Origin: Candidatus Luteimonas excrementigallinarum
Lineage (GTDB): Bacteria; Pseudomonadota; Gammaproteobacteria; Xanthomonadales; Xanthomonadaceae
Direction of reading: 5' to 3'
Length of the DNA stretch: 13,383 nt
NCBI GenBank assembly: GCA_019115725.1
Contig: DXCY01000289.1
Location: 1 to 13,383, forward strand
This document shows positions 1-8,069 of the stretch, piece by piece. Under the pieces are notes generated by a model. It was given only the letters and a program-made list of their open reading frames with translations. It had not been told where the DNA came from and made no database searches. Every line of letters starts with the position of its first letter. Within the stretch, counting starts at the first letter, position 1. A program made the translations under genes and the position numbers.

Positions 1-514
1 CGGGCGACCGGGCGCCTAGCAGTCCCACCCCATAGGCGATCCAGAACAGATTGAGCACAACGACTGGAATGGTGATTAGCAGCGTCAAGATGCCCCACAT
101 CGGGACCGCGGGAGACCAGATCAACACGCCGATCATCCCGATCATCGCGAAAGCGAAGTACAGGGAGGCCTTGGCGATGCACTTGAGTGCGTAATCTGTC
201 AGCTGGACGTTCCCGTCCATGATGAACGCCTTGTTGCTGCGCAGAGAGTTGATTGCCTCCGACAACACCATGGAGAGCATGCGCCAGATGGCGAAGCCCA
301 TGCCCAAGTGCACCAGATAAAACGCCAGGTCCCGCCCGAACAGCCTCGCGTACAGCGGGCCGGTGACAAATGTAAATAACAACACCGGCGCCAGCAGCCA
401 CAGAAGCCCGAGGCGAGTCCGTCGGTACCGCGTAACGATATCGAGCCAACTGGAGTACGCCCAAAACTCCGGCTTCCGCAAACTGCCGGACAGCTGGTTG
501 AACAAGCCGCTCAT
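1..514 (-). CDS. wzm: ABC-2 type polysaccharide/O-antigen export permease (Wzm-like), partial
   Basis: This is the 5' part (171 codons) of a minus-strand gene that runs off the left edge with no stop. The protein starts MSGLFNQLSG. It has a short amphipathic stretch (SWLDIVTRYRRTRLG, about residues 22-36), then about four hydrophobic segments near residues 36-56, 64-80, 118-135 and 140-165. That layout fits inner-membrane permeases of the ABC-2 family that export O-antigen or other polysaccharides with a Wzt ATPase. The ATG overlaps the stop of the upstream metB-like gene as ATGA, which points to translational coupling. In Xanthomonas the LPS locus is known to lie next to metB with wzm as the adjoining gene, so the context agrees. 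Hand-counted GC over the first 240 bases is about 59%, a little below the genes further right. The partner ATPase would lie outside the window. The exact polysaccharide is unknown. Confidence 0.82.
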   Translation of the reverse strand, partial: MSGLFNQLSGSLRKPEFWAYSSWLDIVTRYRRTRLGLLWLLAPVLLFTFVTGPLYARLFGRDLAFYLVHLGMGFAIWRMLSMVLSEAINSLRSNKAFIMDGNVQLTDYALKCIAKASLYFAFAMIGMIGVLIWSPAVPMWGILTLLITIPVVVLNLFWIAYGVGLLGARSP

Positions 515-1683
515 GCCAAGGCGTGTTCCAGGTCGGTCTGCAAGTCCTCCAGACTTTCCACCCCGACGCTCAGCCGCACCAGTTCATCGCCCAGCCCGAG
601 CTCGCGCCTGCGCTCGACCGGCACGCTCGCATGCGTCATCACCGCCGGATGGTTCACCAGGCTCTCCACCCCGCCCAGCGATTCCGCCAGCGTGAATAGC
701 TTCGTCCGCTCACAGAACCGCTTGGCCGCCTCGAACCCGCCCTTCAGGCGAATCGAAACTATCCCGCCAAACCCATCCATCTGCCGCTTCGCCAGCTCAT
801 GCTGCGGATGCGACTCCAGGCCGGGATAGATCACCTCGTCCACCGCCTCATGGCCTTGCAGGAACTCCGCGATCGCCTGCGCGTTCTCGCAGTGCGCCCT
901 CATCCGCAGGTGCAGGGTCTTCAGGCCGCGCAGGGCCAGGAAGCTGTCGAACGGCCCCTGCACCGCGCCCACGGCGTTCTGCAGGTAGGCGAGCCGCTCG
1001 GCCAAACCCCCGTCGTCCCCCACCACGACCATGCCACCGACAATATCCGAGTGACCGTTGAGGTATTTGGTAGCCGAGTGCACGACGATATGCGCGCCGT
1101 GTTCAAGTGGGCGCTGCAGGATCGGCGAGCTGAAGGTGTTGTCCACCACCACAATCAAGCCGCGGCTGCGGGCAATCTCAGCCACGGCGGCGATATCGAC
1201 CAACTTGAGCAGCGGATTGGTGGGGGTCTCGATCCAGACCATCTTCGTTTCGGGCCGGATCGCCGCCTCGAACTTCGCCAGATCGCTCAGGTCCACCCAG
1301 TCGAAATCCAACCCCGCGCTGCGCCGGCGCACGCCCTCGAACAGGCGATAGCTGCCGCCGTAGACATCGTCCATGGCGATCACGTGGCTGCCGGTGTCCA
1401 GTAGATCCAGGATGGTGGCAGTGGCAGCCAGTCCAGAGGCGAAAGCATACCCGCGGGTGCCGCCTTCCAGGCCAGCCGCACAACGCTCGTAGGCGAAGCG
1501 GGTCGGATTGTGGCTGCGCGAGTATTCAAAGCCCTGGTGCTGGCCGGGGCTGGCCTGCGCGTAGGTGGAAGTGGCGTAGATAGGCTGCATGACCGCGCCG
1601 GTGGACGGGTCAGGCTCCTGTCCGGCGTGAATGGCAAGGGTTGCCAAGCCGGGACGGGACACTTTTTCATCAGAATGTTGCAT
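511..1683 (-). CDS. metB: Cystathionine gamma-synthase/gamma-lyase family PLP enzyme
   Basis: This is a 390-aa enzyme of the Cys/Met-metabolism PLP family, at the usual family length. Visible landmarks are the YSRSHNPTR motif that contacts PLP phosphate (residues 54-62), a Tyr108 region (DDVYGG), the PLP-ring Asp181 in VVDNTF, and the Schiff-base Lys206 in SATKYLNGHSD. The frame stays open 40 codons further upstream. I chose the ATG at 1683 because homologues begin near this point, a GGGAGAG ribosome site lies just before it, and a TATAAT box sits about 50 bases upstream, inside the longer open frame. The family includes cystathionine gamma-synthase (methionine synthesis), gamma-lyase (cysteine from cystathionine) and sulfhydrylases, and sequence alone does not separate them. 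A CBS gene about 3.3 kb away favours gamma-lyase (inference). Its stop overlaps the permease start. Confidence 0.9.
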   Translation of the reverse strand: MQHSDEKVSRPGLATLAIHAGQEPDPSTGAVMQPIYATSTYAQASPGQHQGFEYSRSHNPTRFAYERCAAGLEGGTRGYAFASGLAATATILDLLDTGSHVIAMDDVYGGSYRLFEGVRRRSAGLDFDWVDLSDLAKFEAAIRPETKMVWIETPTNPLLKLVDIAAVAEIARSRGLIVVVDNTFSSPILQRPLEHGAHIVVHSATKYLNGHSDIVGGMVVVGDDGGLAERLAYLQNAVGAVQGPFDSFLALRGLKTLHLRMRAHCENAQAIAEFLQGHEAVDEVIYPGLESHPQHELAKRQMDGFGGIVSIRLKGGFEAAKRFCERTKLFTLAESLGGVESLVNHPAVMTHASVPVERRRELGLGDELVRLSVGVESLEDLQTDLEHALA

Positions 1684-1731
1684 ATCTCTCCCGTCCAATG
1701 TCGGCCTGAAGTCTGCCGAATCCAACCATGC

Positions 1732-1737
1732 ATTATA
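1732..1737 (-). promoter_or_regulatory. Probable -10 box (TATAAT) of the metB-like gene
   Basis: A perfect TATAAT on the minus strand, read in the context TTGCTATAATGC. It would start transcription near 1725 and leave a leader of about 40 nt. No good -35 hexamer is seen at 16-18 bp. The leader contains a 5-bp stem (1701-1705 with 1715-1719, 9-nt loop). This suggests the metB-wzm unit can be transcribed separately from galU. Confidence 0.55.
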
Positions 1738-1784
1738 GCAATGTTTGGGCTCTACCTTAGAAGTCCGACACACCAGTGCCCCGG

Positions 1785-1817
1785 CCCGGTTCAGCTCACC
1801 CACGAAGCTGTACCGGG
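1785..1817 (-). terminator. Strong hairpin after galU, no U-tract
   Basis: An inverted repeat starting 12 nt past the galU stop: CCCGGT pairs with ACCGGG, then one A/A mismatch on the minus strand, then CAGCT with AGCTG around a 9-nt loop. It is the right place for a galU terminator, but neither strand has a T-run after it. It may be a Rho-assisted stop, an mRNA-stabilising end or a protein site. The pairing is seen directly; the role is inferred. Confidence 0.45.
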
Positions 1818-1829
1818 TCAGATTCGGCT

Positions 1830-2729
1830 CTACCCGTGCTCCACAACACCCAACTCGTCCAGAGCCAGCCTCATCGCTCGGGCCGCACCAGCGCTGAGCT
1901 GTTCATGATCCAGCGCAAAGCGGATGGTGGCCTCGATCAGCCCCAGATGGCTGCCGCAGTCGAACCGGGTGCCATGGAAGCGGTAGGCGTGCACCTGATC
2001 TTCTCCCAGCAGCGTTGCGATCGCGTCGGTCAGCTGGATTTCACCCCCGCTACCCGCCCCGGTCTGTTCCAGCAGTTCAAAAATCCTTGGCTGCAGTACG
2101 TACCTGCCAACGACCGCGAGCGTGCTGGGCGCCTCCGCGGGCGATGGCTTTTCGACGATGCTCCGCACCCGACCCGCCCTGCCATCGAACTCCGGCGCCT
2201 CAACGATGCCGTAGCTCGCGGTCTTTTCCTGAGGTACGTCCTCCACTGCAACGACGCTGCCGCCGCGCTCGCCCGCCAACTCGATCATCTGGCGCAGAGC
2301 CCCGGCCTTTTTGCCGTTCCAGATCAGGTCATCGGGAAGCATCACGGCGAAAGGCCGATCACCCACCACGGGCTTGGCACAAAGTACTGCGTGCCCCAGG
2401 CCAAGCGCTTCCGTCTGCGTGACGAACACGGCACGCACCCCGTTCGGAAGGACGTTTTTCACGACTTCCAACTGCGCGTGCTTGCCGGCACGCTCCAGCT
2501 TCTCTTCCAGTTCGTAGGCTTTGTCGAAGTAGTCCGCAACCGAGTGCTTGTAGCGGTTGGTCACGAACACCAGCGTGTCGCAACCGGCGTCAATCGCCTC
2601 ATCGACCGCGTACTGGATCAGCGGCCGATCGACCACGGGAAGCATTTCCTTGGGCACGGTTTTAGTGGCCGGCAGGAATCGCGTCCCCAGCCCTGCCACG
2701 GGAAACACGGCTGTTTTGATCCTTTTCAT
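1830..2729 (-). CDS. galU: UTP--glucose-1-phosphate uridylyltransferase
   Basis: This 299-aa cytoplasmic enzyme makes UDP-glucose from UTP and glucose-1-phosphate, a precursor of LPS core, O-antigen and exopolysaccharide sugars. The N-terminus (KTAVFPVAGLGTRFLPATK) is the typical nucleotide-binding loop of bacterial GalU, followed by PKEMLPVVDRP with the conserved lysine and by LPDDLIW, the metal-binding Asp region. Length and start match GalU proteins. A purine-rich GAAGGAAGAGGA ribosome site lies directly before the ATG. It follows the phosphohexomutase stop by 10 nt on the same strand, so the two are surely cotranscribed: the mutase supplies glucose-1-phosphate or mannose-1-phosphate and GalU activates glucose-1-phosphate. 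The downstream metB-like gene is separated by 146 bp holding a hairpin and a promoter. Confidence 0.96.
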   Translation of the reverse strand: MKRIKTAVFPVAGLGTRFLPATKTVPKEMLPVVDRPLIQYAVDEAIDAGCDTLVFVTNRYKHSVADYFDKAYELEEKLERAGKHAQLEVVKNVLPNGVRAVFVTQTEALGLGHAVLCAKPVVGDRPFAVMLPDDLIWNGKKAGALRQMIELAGERGGSVVAVEDVPQEKTASYGIVEAPEFDGRAGRVRSIVEKPSPAEAPSTLAVVGRYVLQPRIFELLEQTGAGSGGEIQLTDAIATLLGEDQVHAYRFHGTRFDCGSHLGLIEATIRFALDHEQLSAGAARAMRLALDELGVVEHG

Positions 2730-2739
2730 TCCTCTTCCT

Positions 2740-4134
2740 TCAGAAATTGCTTGGGGTATGGCCGAGCATGGTCCGCAGCTCCAGTACCCGGGCGTCCAAC
2801 AGCTCGCGGTCGCCGCGTGTCTCCACGTTCAAGCGTACCAGCGGCTCCGTATTGGAACTGCGCAGGTTGAACCGCCAATCGCCGAAATCGGCTGACAGCC
2901 CATCCGTCCAGTCGATGACCGGACCAGATGCGCTGAAATGATCCTCCACACGGTTGATGGCAGCGGAAGCATCATCCACCGTGAAGTTGACCTCTCCGCT
3001 GCAAGGGAAGCGCTCGACACGATCAGCGACCAGCGAGCCCAGGGATTCACCGCTCCCGGATACCAGTGACGCAATGAGCAGCCAGGGAACCATGCCGGAA
3101 TCGCAATAGGCGAAATCCCGAAAATAGTGGTGCGCGCTCATTTCACCGCCATAGATCGCATCTTCCATCCGCATACGCTCTTTGATGAATGCGTGTCCGG
3201 ACTTGCAGACCACAGGCACGCCACCCACCTCCTCAACCAGCTCGATGGTGTTCCATATCAGGCGGGGGTCGTGGATGACCTTCCCGCCCGGGTGGCTCGC
3301 CAGCAGCATGCGGGCCAGCAGGCCCACAAGGTAATAACCTTCGATGAAACGGCCCCTCTCGTCGAAGAAAAAACAACGATCGAAGTCTCCATCCCAGGCG
3401 ATACCGAAATCGGCTTGATGCTCCAGGATTGCGGCCGAGGTGGCTGCACGGTTCTCTGGCAAGAGTGGATTGGGGATGCCGTTGGGAAAATTACCATCGG
3501 GCTGGTGCTGGATCCGGATGAACTCCAGAGGCAGGTGTGGCGCCAGAAGATCGACCACACCTCCAGCACCGCCGTTACCCGCGTTGGTGACGATTTTCAA
3601 AGGCCGTAGTGTGGTTCCGCTCACGTACCCGAGCAGCCGTTCCACGCAGTCGGCCTTATCGTGCTGTCGGCGCAACTGGCCCACCTCGGGCACCTGGGCC
3701 GGTACCGTTCCGGCGACCAGCAGGTCACGAATGGTTGCCAGGCCGCTGTCGCCACTGATCGGACGTGCACCTTCACGCACCAGTTTGAGCCCGTTGTAAT
3801 CCATCGGGTTGTGGCTGGCGGTCACCATGACGCCGCCGGCGGCATCCAGACGATCGGTCTGGAAGTAAACCTCTTCGGTACCACAGAGGCCGATATCAAT
3901 CACATCCCGGCCCACAGAGAGCAGTCCCTGGGAAAGTGCTTCCTGCAGATCCAGACTGCTCAGCCGAACGTCCCGTCCCACCACAACGGGCCCGGGACCC
4001 AGAAGGCTGGACAGCGCCTTTCCGATGCGCCCAACTACAGGCCCATTGAGTTGATCCGGAACCCGGCCACGCACGTCATAGGCTTTGAACGCATGAATGA
4101 ACTCATGGCCGCCCTCCTCCCTGAGGTCAGTCAC
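2740..4134 (-). CDS. xanA: Phosphomannomutase/phosphoglucomutase (XanA/AlgC type)
   Basis: This phosphohexomutase interconverts hexose-6-phosphates and hexose-1-phosphates for nucleotide-sugar synthesis. In order it shows FKAYDVRGR at the N-terminus, the phosphoserine motif TASHNP, the metal-binding DGDFDR loop, the sugar-binding GEMSAHHYF motif, and the phosphate-binding RSSNTEP near the C-terminus. The start is uncertain. The frame is open to an ATG at 4221 (493 aa), with other ATGs at 4191 and 4176. I list the GTG at 4134 (464 aa) because it puts the catalytic serine at 107, close to Ser108 of AlgC (463 aa); XanA is about 448 aa. None of these starts has a good ribosome site. The only strong one precedes an ATG in another frame (see 4104-4122). 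The gene leads galU by 10 nt. It could equally be called algC or manB. Confidence 0.93.
   Translation of the reverse strand: MTDLREEGGHEFIHAFKAYDVRGRVPDQLNGPVVGRIGKALSSLLGPGPVVVGRDVRLSSLDLQEALSQGLLSVGRDVIDIGLCGTEEVYFQTDRLDAAGGVMVTASHNPMDYNGLKLVREGARPISGDSGLATIRDLLVAGTVPAQVPEVGQLRRQHDKADCVERLLGYVSGTTLRPLKIVTNAGNGGAGGVVDLLAPHLPLEFIRIQHQPDGNFPNGIPNPLLPENRAATSAAILEHQADFGIAWDGDFDRCFFFDERGRFIEGYYLVGLLARMLLASHPGGKVIHDPRLIWNTIELVEEVGGVPVVCKSGHAFIKERMRMEDAIYGGEMSAHHYFRDFAYCDSGMVPWLLIASLVSGSGESLGSLVADRVERFPCSGEVNFTVDDASAAINRVEDHFSASGPVIDWTDGLSADFGDWRFNLRSSNTEPLVRLNVETRGDRELLDARVLELRTMLGHTPSNF
4104..4122 (-). promoter_or_regulatory. Strong ribosome site and ATG out of frame with the phosphohexomutase
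   Basis: On the minus strand an excellent Shine-Dalgarno stretch (AGGGAGGAGGG, 4112-4122) is followed five bases later by ATG at 4106-4104. This is where the mutase would be expected to begin, with a second ATG in the same frame at 4094. Yet this frame is shifted relative to the mutase and stops after 23 codons. One extra base between 4094 and 4089 would join it to FKAYDVRGR. Confidence 0.6.
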
Positions 4135-4310
4135 AGGGGAGCCTGTGCCGGCTGCATGCTGCGCCGGACCTTCCATGTCTCGTTTGTGCATGGTGAACCT
4201 GCCGCTAATTTGGCCGAGCATTCTACATGGCCTCTACTTCCCATTCCGGGCGCTCTGGTTCATAAAGATCGGGTTAAATTCCCGCCTCCCCCGCCCTAAA
4301 GAGTCCTCCC

Positions 4311-4991
4311 ATGAAACGCTTTTTACTGACCATCGCCGGGCTCATGCTGGCAACCCTCCTCACCCACCCCGCCCACGCCGCCCTGGCTCCCTTCCAGGCC
4401 GAGTACTCGGTGCGCTATCACGGCATCCCGGCCAGCGCCAAGGCCAATCTGCAGCGCCAGGGCAACAACTGGATCTACCTGCTGTCGGTGGGCAACGCGG
4501 TGGCTTCGATGAACCAGGCCACGGTGTTCATGGAGCGCGGGAATTTCTACATCCCGCTGGGTGGCAGTGATCGCACCCAGTACCCGGGCGGCAGCCGCGC
4601 GGTGACGACGCGCTATGCGTGGGCTGATCGGCAGGTGCGCTGGACGGGAGACGTGAAGCCGACCCGCGCCGGGCCGGTAGAACTGCAGCGGGGCGATATG
4701 GACGCACTGCTGATGCAGCTGGCGCTGGTGCGCGACCACAACCAGGGCCACGCGGCGAACTACCGGATCGTCGAGAACGGCCGGGCCCGGCCCGGGAATT
4801 TCCGCCGCGCGGGAACGGAGCAGATCACCATCGGCCGGCAGACGGTGACAGCCACCCGCTACGTGCAAACCGGCCGCGGCAAGACCACCAGCGCGTGGAT
4901 CGCCGACAACATCCCGGTGCCGGTACGGCTGACCCAGCAGGAAGACGGCAAGGAGACGATCCGCATGACCCTCACCTCCTGGAGCCGCTGA
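4311..4991 (+). CDS. Secreted DUF3108 family protein
   Basis: This is a 226-aa protein with a clear Sec signal peptide: MKRF, a hydrophobic core, and a likely AHA cleavage site after about residue 23. The mature part begins APFQAEYSVRYHGIPASAKANL, typical of DUF3108 proteins, whose predicted all-beta periplasmic fold resembles lipoprotein- or lipid-binding barrels. It ends TLTSWSR. Function is not established for the family. No catalytic motif stands out. It is divergent from the phosphohexomutase and its end lies 6 bp from the end of cbs, so it appears to be a single-gene unit. The ribosome site is weak (AAAGAG about 8 nt before the ATG), and only a poor -10 candidate (TTAAAT near 4274) is seen upstream. 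Confidence 0.8.
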   Translation: MKRFLLTIAGLMLATLLTHPAHAALAPFQAEYSVRYHGIPASAKANLQRQGNNWIYLLSVGNAVASMNQATVFMERGNFYIPLGGSDRTQYPGGSRAVTTRYAWADRQVRWTGDVKPTRAGPVELQRGDMDALLMQLALVRDHNQGHAANYRIVENGRARPGNFRRAGTEQITIGRQTVTATRYVQTGRGKTTSAWIADNIPVPVRLTQQEDGKETIRMTLTSWSR

Positions 4992-4997
4992 AACCGC

Positions 4998-6383
<1,386 letters not shown>

Positions 6384-6420
6384 GGGCGGTCAGCGCGTCG
6401 CGTGGTGGATGTCACCCCGG

Positions 6421-6429
6421 ATTATCGCA
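6421..6429 (-). promoter_or_regulatory. Probable extended -10 of cbs (TGCGATAAT)
   Basis: On the minus strand TG-C-GATAAT forms an extended -10 element. A start near 6414 would give a leader of about 30 nt before the cbs ATG. No clear -35 is seen, as is common for extended -10 promoters. Confidence 0.4.
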
Positions 6430-6463
6430 CTGCTCGCATGGGACCGTCCCCGATGGGGCCCGC

Positions 6464-6526
6464 CCGGCGGACGGCGGCGGCGACGAGGGTGCCGCCTCCG
6501 CCCGCCGGCGACGCGCAAAAAGCGCG
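6464..6526 (-). terminator. GC-rich hairpins between DUF465 gene and cbs
   Basis: Two inverted repeats follow the DUF465 stop. The nearer is CGCGC-AAAAA-GCGCG (6512-6526). The larger pairs CCGGCGG (6464-6470) with CCGCCGG (6502-6508), with further pairing of GGCGGC (6476-6481) to GCCGCC (6491-6496) around a 9-nt loop. Neither has a T-run, so a classical intrinsic terminator is not shown. They may end the DUF465 transcript with help from Rho. Confidence 0.4.
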
Positions 6527-6538
6527 CCCGGGTCCAGA

Positions 6539-6751
6539 TCAGAGGGTGTCGTACATCCGGATCAGCCGGTCCTTGGCAGCAAGCTTTTCGCGCTTCATCT
6601 GGGTCAAAGTGACGTCATCGATCGGCAGCACGCCCAACTCGGCGTCCATCACCTTTTTGTCCAGTTCCTTGTGGTGATGGTAGAGGCGGCGGAACTCGGG
6701 GTTCGCCTTGATGATTTCTTCGAACTGCGTCTCGGTATGCGCTTCGAACAT
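6539..6751 (-). CDS. YdcH-like DUF465 small protein
   Basis: This is a 70-aa cytoplasmic protein beginning MFEAHTETQFEEIIKANPEF and ending RLIRMYDTL. The central helical part (RLYHHHKELDKKV) followed by LTQMKREKLAAKDRL matches the DUF465/YdcH family: short, highly charged helical hairpins with no assigned function. The family is usually about 70-75 aa, so this is full length. The frame is open upstream for 60 more codons, but I chose the ATG at 6751 because a strong AGGAGG (6757-6762) lies five bases before it and homologues start here. A terminator-like hairpin ends only about 16 bases before that ribosome site, an unusual leader arrangement. It stands alone between cbs and the coiled-coil gene. 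Confidence 0.85.
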   Translation of the reverse strand: MFEAHTETQFEEIIKANPEFRRLYHHHKELDKKVMDAELGVLPIDDVTLTQMKREKLAAKDRLIRMYDTL

Positions 6752-7065
6752 GAAAGCCTCCTGTGGGTCCACAAACGCAAAACGCCCCGGCCTGGACAGG
6801 CACGGGGCGCTTGGGGGGAGTGAAGCAGGGCCAACGATGAACTCGGTGTATTCCACCCCGCCCGGCGCACCCTGCCGGAACCGTTTTCCGGGGACGCACT
6901 GGCTTGAACTGGATGCACTATTCGTCGTCATTGGCCTCTCGCAGCCGGCGCAACAATTCTGAAATCTGCCGACTGCACTTCGACCCTACTCCTCCCCGCC
7001 GGGGTCGGCAAGCCACCCCGGGCACACTTTCATGACGACGCGGTTAATGCGTGGAAATGAACCGG
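6752..7065. other. 314-bp non-coding region upstream of DUF465
   Basis: I find no convincing gene here on either strand. It contains the terminator-like hairpin at 6783-6809, a second perfect stem CCGGAA/TTCCGG with a 5-nt loop (6875-6891), and a third, CGACCC/GGGTCG (6981-6986 with 7002-7007). A weak minus-strand promoter is possible (TTGCCG, 17 bp, TAGGGT, about 6985-7013). A small RNA or long leader ending at 6771 is conceivable but unproven. Confidence 0.5.
6771..6809 (-). terminator. Intrinsic-terminator-like hairpin in the DUF465 leader
   Basis: On the minus strand CGCCCCG (6803-6809) pairs with CGGGGCG (6783-6789), with an inner GCCT/AGGC stem and a 4-nt loop, followed at once by TTTTGCGTTTG. 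It looks like a real intrinsic terminator. It lies between the coiled-coil gene and the DUF465 ribosome site, so it either ends the upstream operon or attenuates the DUF465 message. Confidence 0.65.
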
Positions 7066-7659
7066 TCAGTCTTCTTCCAGGCTGCGCAGGAGTTCGGCTT
7101 CGCGGCGCTCGAGTTCAGCCTGGCGGGCGCGGGCGGCACGCAGGCGGGCGGCCTGGTCACTGGCCACGCCTTCCAGCACGCCCTCCACTTCCTGACGGGC
7201 GCCGTGTTCGGCTTCCGCGGCCAGGCGCAGGCGCTCGGCCTCTTCGGCCTGGATCTGGGCCTGCACCCGCAGGCGCTCGGCCTCGGCGCGGGCGCGGGCG
7301 GCTTCCTGACGGCTGGCTTCCACCATCAGGTCCGCGCGCAGGCGATCGAGCTGGTCGATCTCCCGGCGGATCAGTTCGGTGCCCGCGGCAAGCTCCGCGG
7401 TTTCCACCCGCCATTCGGCCACGCGCAGGGCGGCATCGCGCTGGTTGGCGCGGGCGTTGGCCAGCGCGTCCAGCGCCTGGCGGGCCTGCAGGCGCTCGTA
7501 GTTGGCGAAGTTGTTGCGCTGCGGATCGGCATCGATGGCGCGCATGCGTTCGGACAGGCGCTCCACGTCGGGATTGCCGCTGTCCTGGGCCTGTGCGGAC
7601 AGGCTGGCCAGCCCGAGGGCGGCGCCAAGCAGGGCTGCAAAAACGGTCGGCTTGCTCAT
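7066..7659 (-). CDS. Secreted coiled-coil protein of the DUF4398 gene pair
   Basis: This is a 197-aa protein with a Sec signal peptide (MSKPTVFAALLG to SAQA, cleavage after about residue 24). The rest is almost entirely charged helix rich in Ala, Arg, Glu and Gln, with long heptad-like runs such as EAERLRVQAQIQAEEAERLR (about 124-143), so a periplasmic coiled coil is expected. It ends RREAELLRSLEED. In related gammaproteobacteria the partner of a DUF4398 lipoprotein often continues into an OmpA peptidoglycan-binding domain. Here the protein stops before any such domain, and none of the three frames downstream looks like one. It overlaps the lipoprotein gene by ATGA, so the two are translationally coupled. 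Function unknown; an envelope role is inferred from secretion and partner. Confidence 0.78.
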   Translation of the reverse strand: MSKPTVFAALLGAALGLASLSAQAQDSGNPDVERLSERMRAIDADPQRNNFANYERLQARQALDALANARANQRDAALRVAEWRVETAELAAGTELIRREIDQLDRLRADLMVEASRQEAARARAEAERLRVQAQIQAEEAERLRLAAEAEHGARQEVEGVLEGVASDQAARLRAARARQAELERREAELLRSLEED

Positions 7660-8036
7660 TGTTCCATCCCCAGTTGTTCACGCAGGCGCGAGATCTGCGC
7701 GCGGCGCTGGGCCAGCTCGGTGTTGGCCGCGGCCTCGCGACTGCGCGCGCGGGCCAGGTCGGCGCTGGCGGCGGCGGCCACGGCGGCGGTACGGGCGTCG
7801 CGCTGGTTGCCCGAGCTCATGGCCGACTGGGCCTGGGACAGCAGAACCTGGGCCTGCTCGAGTTCGGCGCGGGCGTACTGGTCCGCATCCGCATCAACGG
7901 CGCGGGCGACCGCCTGCTGGGCGGCGGACAGCTCCGCGGTTGGCGGAGGCGTGCTGGCGCAAGCCGTGAGCACCAGCACGAAACCCAGCGCCAGGGCCTG
8001 CAGGAGCGATCTGAATTGTGCAATGCTAGCGGGCAT
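7656..8036 (-). CDS. DUF4398-type lipoprotein
   Basis: This is a 126-aa protein with a lipoprotein signal peptide ending in the lipobox LTAC (Cys26, followed by ASTPPP), so it should be lipidated. The +2 residue is Ala, which predicts outer-membrane sorting. The mature part (about 40-126) is an Ala-rich helical hairpin with DADQYARAELEQAQ and QLGMEQ at the end, fitting the DUF4398 domain. The family has no firm function; members sit next to OmpA-like or coiled-coil envelope proteins, as here. It is first in a two-gene unit. The ATG lacks a clear ribosome site. A promoter-like TTGCGA-17-GACAAT lies upstream. It is divergent from pilU, with 93 bp between the two starts. Confidence 0.8.
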   Translation of the reverse strand: MPASIAQFRSLLQALALGFVLVLTACASTPPPTAELSAAQQAVARAVDADADQYARAELEQAQVLLSQAQSAMSSGNQRDARTAAVAAAASADLARARSREAAANTELAQRRAQISRLREQLGMEQ

Positions 8037-8069
8037 TAGGTGGCCGCACCATGTGGGGGACAGGCGGTC

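Noticed and set aside
1684..1829. SAM- or SAH-type riboswitch before the metB-like gene
   Set aside because: The hairpins do not show the conserved cores of SAM-I, SAM-II or SAH elements, and the largest one lies upstream of the TATAAT box.
1776..2870. 364-codon plus-strand open frame opposite galU
   Set aside because: Antisense shadow of galU and the end of the mutase; no recognisable domain and no ribosome site.
6918..6965. Short minus-strand coding-like end (ISELLRRLREANDDE then stop)
   Set aside because: It reads like a protein tail, but no start codon with a ribosome site or any recognisable longer frame leads into it.
6810..7065. Possible 6S RNA or other known small RNA in the 314-bp gap
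   Set aside because: No long closing stem with a central bubble typical of 6S RNA could be traced, and zapA/ygfA neighbours are absent. An unnamed small RNA remains possible.
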